From the NCBI GenBank assembly GCA_965214795.1, contig OZ243976.1, positions 1,178,001-1,242,000 of the forward strand: a DNA stretch of 64,000 nucleotides, written 5' to 3'. This document shows, piece by piece, positions 8,185 through 16,461 of the stretch. The notes beneath the pieces are model-generated. The model ran no database searches. It was not told where the DNA came from and saw nothing but the letters and a program-made list of their open reading frames with translations. This DNA comes from JAJDXW01 sp965214795. Lineage in GTDB: Bacteria > Pseudomonadota > Gammaproteobacteria > HK1. The stretch's first letter is position 1. Every line of letters begins with the position of its first letter. The position numbers and the translations under genes were made by a program.

Positions 8185-8428
8185 TCCGGCTTCCGTCTGC
8201 CCGGGGCCGGCTACCTCGCCGGCCCGGCGCCTCCGGGCATCCCGATCCGCTCGGGCGGCCTGGGCGACCTGGGCGGCCCGACACCGTCCGTCGGGTCGAT
8301 CCGTTCGATCCGCTCGCCCCGCTCGGGCGGTCTGGACGGCTCGGCCGACCTGCACGAAGCCCCCGCGACGCGCACCGGACGGGCGTCGCGCTCGGCGGGC
8401 GACGCATCGAAGCCGCGGTGCCGGCGCA
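8185..8428. other. Low-complexity gap inside the liv operon
   Basis: The 244 bases between livH and livM hold no recognisable gene. They are rich in imperfect short repeats such as CTCGGGCGG, CTGGGCGAC, CTGGGCGG and GTCGATCCGTTCGATCCGCTCG. All other junctions of this operon overlap, so the gap looks like a later expansion or insertion. Confidence 0.5.
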
Positions 8429-9319
8429 TCAGAACACCCGTCCCCGGAACAGCCCGCTCGGTCGCCAGATGAGGATGGCGACCATGATCGCGAACGCCAC
8501 CCCCGCCTTGTAGCCCGGCGGGAGCAGGGGCTCGGAGCCGATCCACGCGTAGGTCGAAAGCTCCTCGGCGATCCCGATCACGAGGCCCCCCGCCATCGCC
8601 CCGTAGGGCCGCCCGATGCCGCCGAGGAGGGCGGAAGCGAAGACCGGCAGCAGCATCTTGAAGCCCATCAGGGTGTCCACGTGGGTGTCGTAGGCGAGGA
8701 AGATGCCGGCCGCGGCCGCGAGCCCCGCGCCCACGATCCAGGTCGCCCGGATCACTCGTTCGGTGTCGATGCCGGTCAGGCGGGCGAGCTCCGGCGAATC
8801 GGACATCGCGCGCATCGCCTTCCCGGCCCGCGTGTGGCGCAGGAGCGCGTGCACGGCCAGCATCAGCGCGAGGGCGGCGGCCAGGATGACGACGTGCTTG
8901 GGAAATATCCGGAGCGAATCGAAGAGGACCCAGGGAAGCGCGATGCCCTTGCTGAACCCCTGGAGCTCGGTCCCCCAGATGACCTGGACGAGGGAACGCA
9001 CCATCAGCATCAGGCCGAACGAGGCGATGACGAGGATGATGGTGGGCGCGTGGCGGAGCGGACGGAAGAACACCCGGTCGATCCCGAGCACCAGCAGCGC
9101 GGTGAGCGCCAGCGCGACGGGCAGGAAGAGGAGGGCATGCCACCCGGTGAGGAGGACCAGGGCGAGGGTCAGGTAGGCCCCGACGGTCATCGTCTCGCCG
9201 TGCGCGAAGTTCGCGAAACGCAGGATGCCGAACGTGAGGGTGACCCCGATGGCGCCGAGCGAGTAGATGCTCCCGAGCACGATCCCCGGGATCAGGTGGA
9301 AGTTGACGAACTCCATCAT
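8429..9319 (-). CDS. livH: Branched-chain amino acid ABC transporter permease LivH
   Basis: A 296-residue inner-membrane permease. The LivH signature LGSIYSLGAIGVTLTFGILR with FANFAHGETMTVGAY is at residues 15-48. Also seen are FFRPLRHAPTIILVIASFG, the loop MRAMSDSPELARLTGIDTER and ALLGGIGRPYGAMAGGLVIG. ATG 9319 overlaps the livF stop (9318-9316). It works with LivM, LivG and LivF and the downstream binding protein to import small amino acids or amides. Confidence 0.93.
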   Translation of the reverse strand: MMEFVNFHLIPGIVLGSIYSLGAIGVTLTFGILRFANFAHGETMTVGAYLTLALVLLTGWHALLFLPVALALTALLVLGIDRVFFRPLRHAPTIILVIASFGLMLMVRSLVQVIWGTELQGFSKGIALPWVLFDSLRIFPKHVVILAAALALMLAVHALLRHTRAGKAMRAMSDSPELARLTGIDTERVIRATWIVGAGLAAAAGIFLAYDTHVDTLMGFKMLLPVFASALLGGIGRPYGAMAGGLVIGIAEELSTYAWIGSEPLLPPGYKAGVAFAIMVAILIWRPSGLFRGRVF

Positions 9320-10212
9320 GTCCGTCGGGTTCCGGGCCCCGGCGTTCGCGTCGGGGAGGACGGCGTCCGTGTCGGGGAGGACGGCGCCGGCGCCGGCGCC
9401 GGAGAGGTCGGAGTTCGCCCCGGAGAGGTCGGCGCGGCGGCGGTGGGGGCGTCTTCGGCCGGCGGACCGGAGCGCCCGCCGGGCGGCGGGTCGGCGTCCC
9501 CGCCGAGGAACATCGCACCCACGTCCGGGTCCGCAAGCAGCCCCGCCCCGGTGCCGTCCATGCGGTTGCGGCCGTCCACCAGCACGTATCCGCGATCCGC
9601 GATCCCGAGCGCCTGCCGGGCGTTCTGTTCCACCATGAGGATCGGGGTTCCCCCCGCGTTGATGTTCCGCACCGCCTCGAATATCTCGCCCCGGAAGCGC
9701 GGCGAGAGCCCCGCCGTCGGCTCGTCGAGCAGCAGCACGACCGGATCGACCATGAGCGCCTTGGCGATGGCGACCATCTGGCGCTGCCCGCCCGACAGCG
9801 AGCCCGCCGGATCGCGCCGGCGCTCCGCGAGTGGCGGGAACCGCTCGTACATCTCCTCCATCCGCGGGCGGAAGTCGTCGGTCCGGATGTAGGCCCCCAT
9901 CTCCAGGTTCTCGTTCACCGTGAGGTTGGGGAAGACGTTGGCGGTCTGCGGAACGTAGCTGACCCCCCGGCGCACTACCTGCTCGGGCGGAGTGCCGGTG
10001 ATCTCCTCGCCTCCCAGCCGGACCCGCCCGCTGCCGATGACGAGGGTCCCGAGCACCGCGTTCATCGCGCTCGACTTGCCGGCGCCGTTCGGGCCGATGA
10101 GGGTGACGATCTCGGAGCGGCCGAGGGTGATGGAGATCTCGTGGATGACCTCGGCCCCACCGTAGCCGCCGGTCACCCGGTCGAGCTCGAGGAGGGGCGG
10201 GTCAGGCGCCAT
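9316..10212 (-). CDS. livF: ABC transporter ATP-binding protein LivF with repetitive C-terminal tail
   Basis: A 298-residue ATPase. Walker A is GPNGAGKSS, the LivF-specific block VSYVPQTANVFPNLTVNENL follows, the signature is LSGGQRQMVAIAKALM and Walker B is VVLLLDEPTAGLSP. The start ATG 10212 is preferred over 10260 because it fits family length and a short overlap with livG. The family usually ends near residue 235-240. Here about 60 extra residues of P/T/S-rich tail follow, with SPTRTPSSPTRTPGPG encoded by an 18-19 bp tandem repeat at about 9340-9440. The tail is probably dispensable. Confidence 0.9.
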   Translation of the reverse strand: MAPDPPLLELDRVTGGYGGAEVIHEISITLGRSEIVTLIGPNGAGKSSAMNAVLGTLVIGSGRVRLGGEEITGTPPEQVVRRGVSYVPQTANVFPNLTVNENLEMGAYIRTDDFRPRMEEMYERFPPLAERRRDPAGSLSGGQRQMVAIAKALMVDPVVLLLDEPTAGLSPRFRGEIFEAVRNINAGGTPILMVEQNARQALGIADRGYVLVDGRNRMDGTGAGLLADPDVGAMFLGGDADPPPGGRSGPPAEDAPTAAAPTSPGRTPTSPAPAPAPSSPTRTPSSPTRTPGPGTRRT

Positions 10213-11158
10213 CGGTCGCTCCGCCGTCGGCCGCGGTCCGTTCGGGCCCTCGCCGGGCATCGCCCGCCGCCGTCTCGTCCCGCCGCGTCCCCGATTCGGG
10301 GCTCCGCCTTCCTCCCGCGGCGCCGGTTCCGGCCGGGGCCGGCGGAGCGTCGCCCTCCCCGCCGCCGAGGTAGGCGTCGATCACCCTCGGGTCGCGGCGC
10401 ACCGCGTCCATCGGCCCCTCCGTCAGCACCGATCCCTCGGCGAGCACGATCACCCGCTCGCAGAGCGAGGCGATGAGGTCCATGTCGTGCTCGATGATGA
10501 CGAAGGTGTACCCGAGCTGCCGGTTGAGGTGGCGGATCATGTCCCGGAGCTTCAGGAGCAGGGTCGGGTTGACCCCCGCCCCCGGCTCGTCGAGGAGGAC
10601 CAGCCGCGGCTCGGTCATCATCGCCCGCCCGAGCTCGAGGAGCTTCTTCTGGCCCCCGGAGAGGTTCATGGCGAGCTCGTCCCGGGCGTCCCACAGGGTC
10701 AGGAACCGCAACGCCTCCTCCGCCCGCTCCCGGACGTCGCGCTCGCGCCGCCGCACCCGCCCCGGAGCCGTCCACACCCGCCACAGGCGCTCTCCGGGCT
10801 GGGCCGCGGGCACCACCATGAGGTTCTCGAGCACCGTCAGCCGGCCGAACTCGTGCGGGATCTGGAAGGTGCGGACGATGCCGCGGTGGAACATCGCATG
10901 GGTCGGGAGGCCCGCCACGTCCTCGCCGTCGAAAAGGATGCGGCCGGACGAGGGGGGCAGCGCCCCCGCCACCATGTTGAAGATGGTGGTCTTTCCGGCC
11001 CCGTTGGGCCCGATGATCCCGGTGATGCGGCCGGCCTCGACCCGGAACGAGCACCGGTTCACCGCGGTCAGCCCGCCGAAGCTCCGGGTGAGCGCCTCGA
11101 CCGCGAGGATCGGCACGGGGGCGCCGCCGGGGGGCGGTCGGGTCACGTTCCTGTCCAT
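10202..11158 (-). CDS. livG: ABC transporter ATP-binding protein LivG
   Basis: A 318-residue ATPase. ATG 11158 gives MDRNVTRPPPGGAPVPILAV; Walker A GPNGAGKTT is at residues 50-58, the signature NLSGGQKKLLELGRAMM near 165, and Walker B LVLLDEPGAGVNP follows. The LivG-type segment HRGIVRTFQIPHEFGRLTVL is present. It is the first gene of the minus-strand livG-F-H-M-binding-protein operon. Its ribosome site (GGGCGGAG) sits between the ATG and a MITE-like terminus ending at 11173, so the operon promoter must lie within or beyond that repeat. A charged A/G/P tail of about 45 residues exceeds the usual length. Confidence 0.92.
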   Translation of the reverse strand: MDRNVTRPPPGGAPVPILAVEALTRSFGGLTAVNRCSFRVEAGRITGIIGPNGAGKTTIFNMVAGALPPSSGRILFDGEDVAGLPTHAMFHRGIVRTFQIPHEFGRLTVLENLMVVPAAQPGERLWRVWTAPGRVRRRERDVRERAEEALRFLTLWDARDELAMNLSGGQKKLLELGRAMMTEPRLVLLDEPGAGVNPTLLLKLRDMIRHLNRQLGYTFVIIEHDMDLIASLCERVIVLAEGSVLTEGPMDAVRRDPRVIDAYLGGGEGDAPPAPAGTGAAGGRRSPESGTRRDETAAGDARRGPERTAADGGATDGA

Positions 11159-11172
11159 GCTCCGCCCGATTC

Positions 11173-11237
11173 TAGCCCGAAAAAAAATCACCGACTTCCC
11201 GCTGCGGCCGCCAATCCGCTCGCGGTGGCGGGCCGAC
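11173..11237 (-). repeat. MITE-like element, solo terminus
   Basis: TAGCCCGAAAAAAAATCACC at 11173 followed by GCTGCGGCCGCCAATCCGCT and CGCGGTGGCGGGCCG is the inverted right end of the element seen whole at 53768-53999. Nothing of the other end is recognisable nearby. It lies 15 bases upstream of the livG start codon, so it may affect transcription or mRNA folding of the transporter operon. Confidence 0.65.
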
Positions 11238-11686
11238 ATGAACCTCATCGCCATCTTCTCCACAAGCTCGACGACTTGACCGCGCCGCGGCCGAATTCCG
11301 AATCCGGCAAATTCGAGTGGCGCGGCACCATGCCTCCCGGCTCGCGGGGCTGGGGATACCGCTTGGAACCACTCGAGGGAGGAATGGTGGGCCGAAGGCC
11401 GCATCCGGACGAAGCGAGACGGCACGCCACGCATGGACGGGCTCAAAACCTGTCCGCCCTCTCTGCCAACATCGTTGAGACACCGGGTACCCTTGGAATG
11501 AGTGAGGGCGGCGGAGGTGAACAACGATGAGAGCGCCGCACGGCGCGTCCTGCGCACACACCCAGGCGAGACGCCGGACGCATGTCGCGCAGCCCGCCCT
11601 CACTGCATCGCCCCTCACCGCTGGACGCTGCGCGCCCGGCAGGTCCACACTGGCGGAGCAGACGACGAGATCAACGGAGAGACATC
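11238..11686. other. Intergenic region, divergent promoters expected
   Basis: About 450 bases between the MITE terminus upstream of livG (minus) and the plus-strand PIN locus. No reading frame with family resemblance is seen. A ribosome-site-like GGCGGAGGTG precedes an ATG at 11527, but that frame shadows the next genes. I could not place convincing -35/-10 boxes. Confidence 0.4.
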
Positions 11687-12079
11687 ATGGCACTGCGAAC
11701 GCGAGGCCGAACGCGAGCCGACATGCTCCGAGCGTTCCACGCGCGGCAAAGAGGAAGCGAAGCACTCTCTCATCCCCCCCGCGCGCCCTCCCCGCCTCCC
11801 ACCGACGGAAGGCCGGCAATGACCCCCGCAATGGCGTTGGAGACGGAGAGACGCCTGCACGACGGCCTGTTGAGAGCGCTGACCTCCGATCCGGACATGA
11901 GCGAAGACGAGAAGACGTACCATCGCGCATGGTCCGACATGGCCTGGACATACGGCGAGAACACACCGTTCGAAGCGGCGATGCAGGCCTACGGCCAAGG
12001 CGATCTCGAGACCATGAAGGAAGCACTGAGCGACGACAGGAAGCTGTCCGAGCTGGCCCGGAAGGCATACCCGCAGTGA
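11687..12079 (+). CDS. Unknown 130-residue protein upstream of a PIN-domain gene
   Basis: Start ATG 11687 follows ACGGAGAGA. The N-terminal part (MALRTRGRTRADMLRAFHAR) is basic and is followed by a proline-rich linker around residues 27-45. An acidic helical region follows, containing ETERRLHDGLLRAL, DPDMSEDEKTYHRAWSDMAW and ENTPFEAAMQAYGQGDLETM. I do not recognise the family. The stop overlaps the GTG start of the next gene (GTGA), and codon choice (heavy AAG, GAC, AAC, GAG) matches that gene and differs from the backbone. In this position it could be an antitoxin or partner of the PIN protein, but that is inference. Confidence 0.55.
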   Translation: MALRTRGRTRADMLRAFHARQRGSEALSHPPRAPSPPPTDGRPAMTPAMALETERRLHDGLLRALTSDPDMSEDEKTYHRAWSDMAWTYGENTPFEAAMQAYGQGDLETMKEALSDDRKLSELARKAYPQ

Positions 12080-13044
12080 GCACCCCGATCATCGCAGCGG
12101 ACACGAACCTGCTGCTCCACCCGACCCCGAGGCGGTACATCACCGTCCTCGAGGGGTTGCGCGCGCGCCGAGTCGTCGTGCTGCCGACCGTCGACAGAGA
12201 AGCCCGGCCACTCCTCCGGGCCCAAGCCATCGTCGACGTGCGGAAGAAAGCAAGAAGGAACCCCAGGACCGATAGGAAAGCAATCGGCGAGGAGGCTCGC
12301 AAGGCAGCACAAGAAGCAGTCAAGGAGGCAGAGAGCAAGGCAGCACAGAACGCGAGGCGGTGGTGGGCAAACGAGCGAACGCGCAACACATCAGGCTACA
12401 CATTCGTGCCGGACCTGGGCGAAGAGCACTACGAGCACTGGATGACGATGACGCCGGACCACGCATTCAAGGAGAGGAACGACTGGCTGATCTACGCGGA
12501 AGCGATGGCCCACAACGTCAACGTGCTGGCAAGCCAGAACAGAAGAACGATCGACGTCGACGAGATCAACGACTACTTCATGGCCCAAGGGAAAGGGAGC
12601 GCCCCGGTTACCGTGCGATCGCTCTGGGAGCATACAAGGGCGGTCGCAAGAAGCGAGGGCAGAAGCAAGGAAGACGTAGCCCTCGAGGCCGTCCTCTGCG
12701 CAGTCATTCCCGAGCAGTGGCAGGAGACTTCCGAAGACGTGGTACACGCCGTGCGCAGCGCCAAGCACTTCAAGAACAGTTTGAGCAGGCCGGGAAGCCG
12801 GAGCAGAGGAGAGGAGGAGCTCGACGACGCCCCGGCCGTCGACGACTTCCTCGCCGCCGCTGTGCACCGCGCGATCGAGGCCCTCGACGCGACGGCTGCG
12901 CTGGAGAAGCTGAGAGCCGCATACGCGATACGGCCCCATGCTGCTCGACAGAGCGAGGCCAGATACCACCGCGCGGCGCGCCAGGGAAGACGCCGGCGCG
13001 AGAGGCGAGGCATCGGCGAACAGCACGAGGGAGACACACTGTGA
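12076..13044 (+). CDS. PIN-like domain protein, large (322 residues)
   Basis: GTG start at 12076. Residues 1-45 (MSTPIIAADTNLLLHPTPRR, then VVVLPTVDREARPLL) look like the first strand and catalytic aspartate of a PIN domain. A long basic/alanine helix (about 55-95) interrupts it, and KERNDWLIYAEAMAHNVNVL with ASQNRRTIDVDEIN resembles the distal acid motifs. The last 150 residues are helical with no known domain. A typical VapC is about 130 residues, so this is an enlarged or different PIN nuclease. It is coupled to the genes on both sides by GTGA overlaps. The PIN assignment is moderate; the target is unknown. Confidence 0.6.
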   Translation: MSTPIIAADTNLLLHPTPRRYITVLEGLRARRVVVLPTVDREARPLLRAQAIVDVRKKARRNPRTDRKAIGEEARKAAQEAVKEAESKAAQNARRWWANERTRNTSGYTFVPDLGEEHYEHWMTMTPDHAFKERNDWLIYAEAMAHNVNVLASQNRRTIDVDEINDYFMAQGKGSAPVTVRSLWEHTRAVARSEGRSKEDVALEAVLCAVIPEQWQETSEDVVHAVRSAKHFKNSLSRPGSRSRGEEELDDAPAVDDFLAAAVHRAIEALDATAALEKLRAAYAIRPHAARQSEARYHRAARQGRRRRERRGIGEQHEGDTL

Positions 13045-13444
13045 AGCCACAGACGGAGGACGAAACGCTCCCCCCGAACAGAGGACACGCATCCTCATCG
13101 AGCGCCTGCGCGCATCGGAAGAGCGCCGCTACGAGACCGCCCGCTCCACCGCCCTCGACATGGGCCTCAGCCCCGAGATGGCCGCACTCGTCGAACGCGC
13201 GGCGCGCGCAGAGGCCGAAGGGCTCGACCACCACCGCAACGGGACGATCCTCAACCTCTACGCCAAAGGCCACTACGAGGCTGCACGCGCCATCAAGGTG
13301 AACCGGCCCGGTTCACCCGTCGCCGGACAACAAACGAGCCCTGTTCCGGCCCGCATGGCCATTGCACGCTACGGTGTCGGGACGAACCGCAATGTTCCGG
13401 TCGCCCGCACGTTGCAGTGCGTGGGCCGGGTCCGCTCGGCGTAA
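13041..13444 (+). pseudogene. Third gene of the PIN locus, frame broken in a C-run
   Basis: GTG 13041 overlaps the PIN gene stop and begins MKPQTEDETLPP. The plausible protein continues in another frame as EQRTRILIERLRASEERRYE, then DMGLSPEMAALVERAARAEA and GTILNLYAKGHYEAARAIKV. The switch lies at a run of six C bases (13070-13075), so one C gained or two lost would join the halves. This could be a mutation, a phase-variable tract, programmed -1 slippage or a sequencing error. No family is recognised. The tail of the frame runs into an inverted repeat. Confidence 0.5.
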
Positions 13445-13516
13445 CCCGACAGAACCCCCTGCCTGCACGCTTCCGGGCCGGAAGTCCCGGATTGCGCCGA
13501 GCGGACCCGGCCCACG
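13420..13516. repeat. Perfect 22-bp inverted repeat upstream of uvrD
   Basis: Arms 13420-13441 and 13495-13516 are exact reverse complements (core GGGCCGGGTCCGCTCGGCG) around a 53-base loop. The loop itself holds a near-palindrome, CTTCCGGGCCGGAAG. It lies about 120 bases before the uvrD start. It could form a strong hairpin, act as a bidirectional transcription barrier, or be a REP-type element. Confidence 0.75.
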
Positions 13517-13636
13517 ATTCGGTCCGCGACCCGCCGGGCGGCCAGCGTGAAATGGTCCTGTTCCGGCCCGCCTTGCGCATCCGCTTCCCGCCGGGCGGCC
13601 GGGTAGAATGCGCCGTTTGTCCGAATCGGGTGAGGC

Positions 13637-15892
13637 ATGGACGACGTCACTCACATCATCGAACCCCTCAACGACGAGCAGCGCGCCGCGGTGACCGCGG
13701 AGACCGGCCACGCGCTGGTGCTCGCCGGCGCGGGGAGCGGGAAGACCCGGGTGCTCGCCCATCGCGTCGCCTGGCTCGTCGCGACCAGGCAGGCACGCCC
13801 GTCCGGGATCCTCGCGGTCACCTTCACCAACAAGGCCGCGCGCGAGATGCGGGCGCGCATCGAGGCGATCCTCGAGCGGCCCATCGGGGGCATGTGGGTC
13901 GGCACGTTCCACGGCATCGCCCATCGCTTCCTCCGTGCCCACCGGGAGGAGGCCGGGCTCGGGGAGTCCTTCCAGATTGCCGACAGCGACGATCAGTTCC
14001 GGCTCGTGCGCCGCCTCATGCGGGAGATGGGCTTCGACGAAGGGAGCTGGCCGCCCAAGCAGGCGCAAGGCTTCATCAACGGCCAGAAGGAGAACGGTGT
14101 GCGAGCCCGTCATCTCCCCGAGCCCGGCGATCTCTGGGAACGGCGGATGTCGGAGGTGTACCGGGCCTACGAGTCGGCGTGCGCGGCGAGCGGGCTCGCG
14201 GACTTCGCGGAGCTCCTGCTCCGGGCCTGGGAGGTGCTGCGCGAGTGCCCCCGCCTGCTTGCCGAGTACCAGGAGCGGTTCGGGCATCTGCTCGTGGACG
14301 AGTTCCAGGACACGAACGCCCTCCAGTACGCATGGGTCTCCCTCCTCGCGGGCGACCGGGGGCGGCTCTTCATGGTCGGCGACGACGACCAGTCGATCTA
14401 CGGCTGGCGCGGTGCGCGCATCGAGAACATTCAGAAGTTCGCGCGCGATTTCGAAGGCGTCACGACCTACAAGCTGGAGGAGAACTACCGCTCCACGCGC
14501 AAGATCCTCGCCGCCGCGAACGCGGTCATCGCCAACAACGCGGGCCGCCTCGGAAAGAACCTCCGCACGTCGAGGTCGGGGGGCGAGCCGATCCGCCTGT
14601 ATTCCGCCTACAACGATCTGGAGGAGGCGCGTTTCGTGGTCGACCGCATCGAGCACGCCCGGGGGGAGGGGTGGAGGCTCGACGACCACGCGATCCTGTA
14701 CCGGACGAGCGCGCAGTCGCGGGTGATCGAGGATGCGCTCCGCGCGGCCGGGGTGGGCTACCGCATACACGGGGGGCTCCGGTTCTACGAGCGGGCCGAG
14801 ATCAAGGATGCGGTGGCGTACCTGCGGCTGGTCGCATCGCGCGACGACGACGCCGGGTTCGAGCGGGCGGTGAACGTCCCCGCCCGCGGGGTGGGGGCGC
14901 GGACGGTGGCGACCCTCCGCGAGCACGCCCGGTCCCGTGGCTTCGCCCTGTGGGCGGCCGCGGTCGAGCGCGCGGCCGGCGACGCGATCGCGGGGCGGCC
15001 GGGGGCTGGGATCCGCGAGTTTCTCCGGATCGTCGAGCGCCTCGCCGAGAGCGAGGCGAGCCGGCCCCTGGACGAGCTGGTGGCGATGACGGTGGAGACC
15101 TCGGGCCTCGTCGAGCACTACCGGCAGGAGAAGGGGGAGCGGGCGGAGGCGAGGCTCGAGAACCTGAACGAGCTCATCACCGCCGCGCGGCGCTTCGAGG
15201 ACCGGCTCGCCCGCGAGCCGGATCCGGAGGACGAGTTCGCGGACCGTCCGCTTGCCGCCTTCGTCCGCCATACCGTGCTGGAGGCCGGGGAGGGGCAGGC
15301 CGACGAGCACGAGGACAGCGTGCAGCTCATGACCCTGCACGCGGCCAAGGGGCTCGAGTTCCCGGCCGTGTTCCTGTGCGGAATGGAGGAGGGGCTGTTC
15401 CCTCACCAGCGCTCCCTCGAGAGCCCCGCCCAGCTCGAGGAGGAGCGCCGGCTGTGCTACGTCGGCATGACGCGCGCGAAGCAGCGGCTGTATCTCACGA
15501 ACGCCGAAAGCCGGCGGCTGCACCGGGAGGAGTCCTATCCCCGCCCATCGCGTTTCCTGCGCGAGGTCCCGTCGGAGCTGGTCGAGGACGTGCGCATCGG
15601 TGGCCATCGGGCGGGGCGGGGAGGCGGTGCGGGCCGGTGGCCCTCCCGCGGCGGAGCAAGGCGGGGCCGGGACGGCGGCTTCGCCCCCGGCGGGGCCGCG
15701 GGGGGCGGGCTCGCGGCCGATGGTGGCGGCCATCCCTTCGCGCTCGGGCAGCGGGTCCGCCACGGCAAGTTCGGAGAAGGGGTGGTCCTCGGCCTGGAAG
15801 GCGACGGCGCCCATGCCCGGGTCCACGTCAACTTCGCCGACGCGGGGGCGAAGTGGCTGGTCGTCGCATACGCCAACCTCGAAGCGATCTGA
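13637..15892 (+). CDS. uvrD: UvrD/PcrA-type DNA helicase
   Basis: A 751-residue superfamily 1A 3'-5' helicase for nucleotide-excision and mismatch repair. It has the Q motif LNDEQRAAV (11-19), Walker A AGAGSGKT (30-37), FTNKAAREMRAR, GTFHGIAHRFLR, DEFQDTN (about 221), GDDDQSIYGWRGA (about 248), ENYRSTRKIL, VQLMTLHAAKGLEFP and RRLCYVGMTRAKQRLYLTN. A Gly/Arg linker (about 640-690) leads to a C-terminal Tudor-like domain (GQRVRHGKFGEGVVLGLEGD) that contacts RNA polymerase in relatives. The ATG is at 13637. Its last 257 codons are duplicated at 30248-31018. Confidence 0.96.
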   Translation: MDDVTHIIEPLNDEQRAAVTAETGHALVLAGAGSGKTRVLAHRVAWLVATRQARPSGILAVTFTNKAAREMRARIEAILERPIGGMWVGTFHGIAHRFLRAHREEAGLGESFQIADSDDQFRLVRRLMREMGFDEGSWPPKQAQGFINGQKENGVRARHLPEPGDLWERRMSEVYRAYESACAASGLADFAELLLRAWEVLRECPRLLAEYQERFGHLLVDEFQDTNALQYAWVSLLAGDRGRLFMVGDDDQSIYGWRGARIENIQKFARDFEGVTTYKLEENYRSTRKILAAANAVIANNAGRLGKNLRTSRSGGEPIRLYSAYNDLEEARFVVDRIEHARGEGWRLDDHAILYRTSAQSRVIEDALRAAGVGYRIHGGLRFYERAEIKDAVAYLRLVASRDDDAGFERAVNVPARGVGARTVATLREHARSRGFALWAAAVERAAGDAIAGRPGAGIREFLRIVERLAESEASRPLDELVAMTVETSGLVEHYRQEKGERAEARLENLNELITAARRFEDRLAREPDPEDEFADRPLAAFVRHTVLEAGEGQADEHEDSVQLMTLHAAKGLEFPAVFLCGMEEGLFPHQRSLESPAQLEEERRLCYVGMTRAKQRLYLTNAESRRLHREESYPRPSRFLREVPSELVEDVRIGGHRAGRGGGAGRWPSRGGARRGRDGGFAPGGAAGGGLAADGGGHPFALGQRVRHGKFGEGVVLGLEGDGAHARVHVNFADAGAKWLVVAYANLEAI

Positions 15893-15909
15893 CCGATTCG
15901 GCCGGGCCG
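15122..15909 (+). repeat. Left copy of a 788-bp direct repeat (uvrD 3' end)
   Basis: This stretch is the last part of uvrD plus 17 bases past its stop. It aligns without gaps to 30248-31035 (constant offset 15126), with about 13 mismatches by eye. Identity begins at CGGCAGGAGAAGGGGGAGCG and ends at GATTCGGCCGGGCCG. The two copies bracket the 14.3-kb defence island. A short 11-bp tandem (CTACGGCTTCA three times, 15911-15943) follows directly at the left breakpoint. Confidence 0.93.
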
Positions 15910-15910
15910 A

Positions 15911-15943
15911 CTACGGCTTCACTACGGCTTCACTACGGCCTCA
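15911..15943 (+). repeat. 11-bp tandem repeat at island left edge
   Basis: Three copies of CTACGGCTTCA in tandem, the last with one change (CTACGGCCTCA). They start two bases after the duplicated uvrD segment ends, exactly at the junction with the inserted DNA. This may mark replication slippage at the recombination joint. Confidence 0.75.
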
Positions 15944-16035
15944 CACCCGAGCCTCAATGCAGCGCCCCGAGGAAATAGCACGACCCTGGAGCGGCGCGCG
16001 GATCTTGACGCGCGCGAAGGCTTCGGTCGTACCAC

Positions 16036-16461
16036 TCATGCGGCCGTCCAGGGATCGACGACGTCGATGTCGATACCCTCGAAGTCCCGCACGTTGCGCG
16101 TCGCAACCGCCATGTCGCGGGAGCGGGCGATCGCCGCGATCTGGCAGTCCGCCGGCGGGACAATGCGACCGACGGAACGACGCGCGGCCGCAATGGCCGC
16201 ATATTCCCGGGCAGCGTCGCTGTCGAACGGGAGAATCCAATCCACAAAGTCCTCTCGCAGGATTGCCTCGATGGCAGAGGTAAGCGCGGTCTGCCGCCGT
16301 CCGTCCGGCAGAATGGCAACGCCGTAACGAAGCTCCGCCTCGCCGATTGCCGAGAAATACAGGTCCGTTGCCCGGCGGTCCCCAACCCAGATCTCAACAA
16401 CAGGATCGGGGGATGGGCGCAACAGTTCGAATACTACGTTCGTATCTAATAGACAACTCAC
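16036..16461 (-). CDS. vapC: FitB/VapC-type PIN-domain toxin
   Basis: A 141-residue PIN ribonuclease. GTG 16461 gives MSCLLDTNVVFELLRPSPDP with the first catalytic Asp. FSAIGEAELRYGVAIL holds the Glu of the FitB-type S-x-x-x-x-E-L-x-x-G motif. VPPADCQIAAIARSRDMAVA and RNVRDFEGIDIDVVDPW supply the distal acids. Length and layout are complete. Only about 16 codons of an upstream frame (ATG at about 16506, ending GQVGQSGD-TGA and overlapping the toxin start) are seen, so the antitoxin appears truncated. An unpaired toxin gene suggests loss of activity, silence, or an antitoxin elsewhere. Confidence 0.83.
   Translation of the reverse strand: MSCLLDTNVVFELLRPSPDPVVEIWVGDRRATDLYFSAIGEAELRYGVAILPDGRRQTALTSAIEAILREDFVDWILPFDSDAAREYAAIAAARRSVGRIVPPADCQIAAIARSRDMAVATRNVRDFEGIDIDVVDPWTAA

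Noticed and set aside
8185..8428. Possible CRISPR-like or regularly spaced repeat in the livH-livM gap
   Set aside because: The units are 6-12 bp, imperfect and contiguous without spacers. This is low-complexity sequence.
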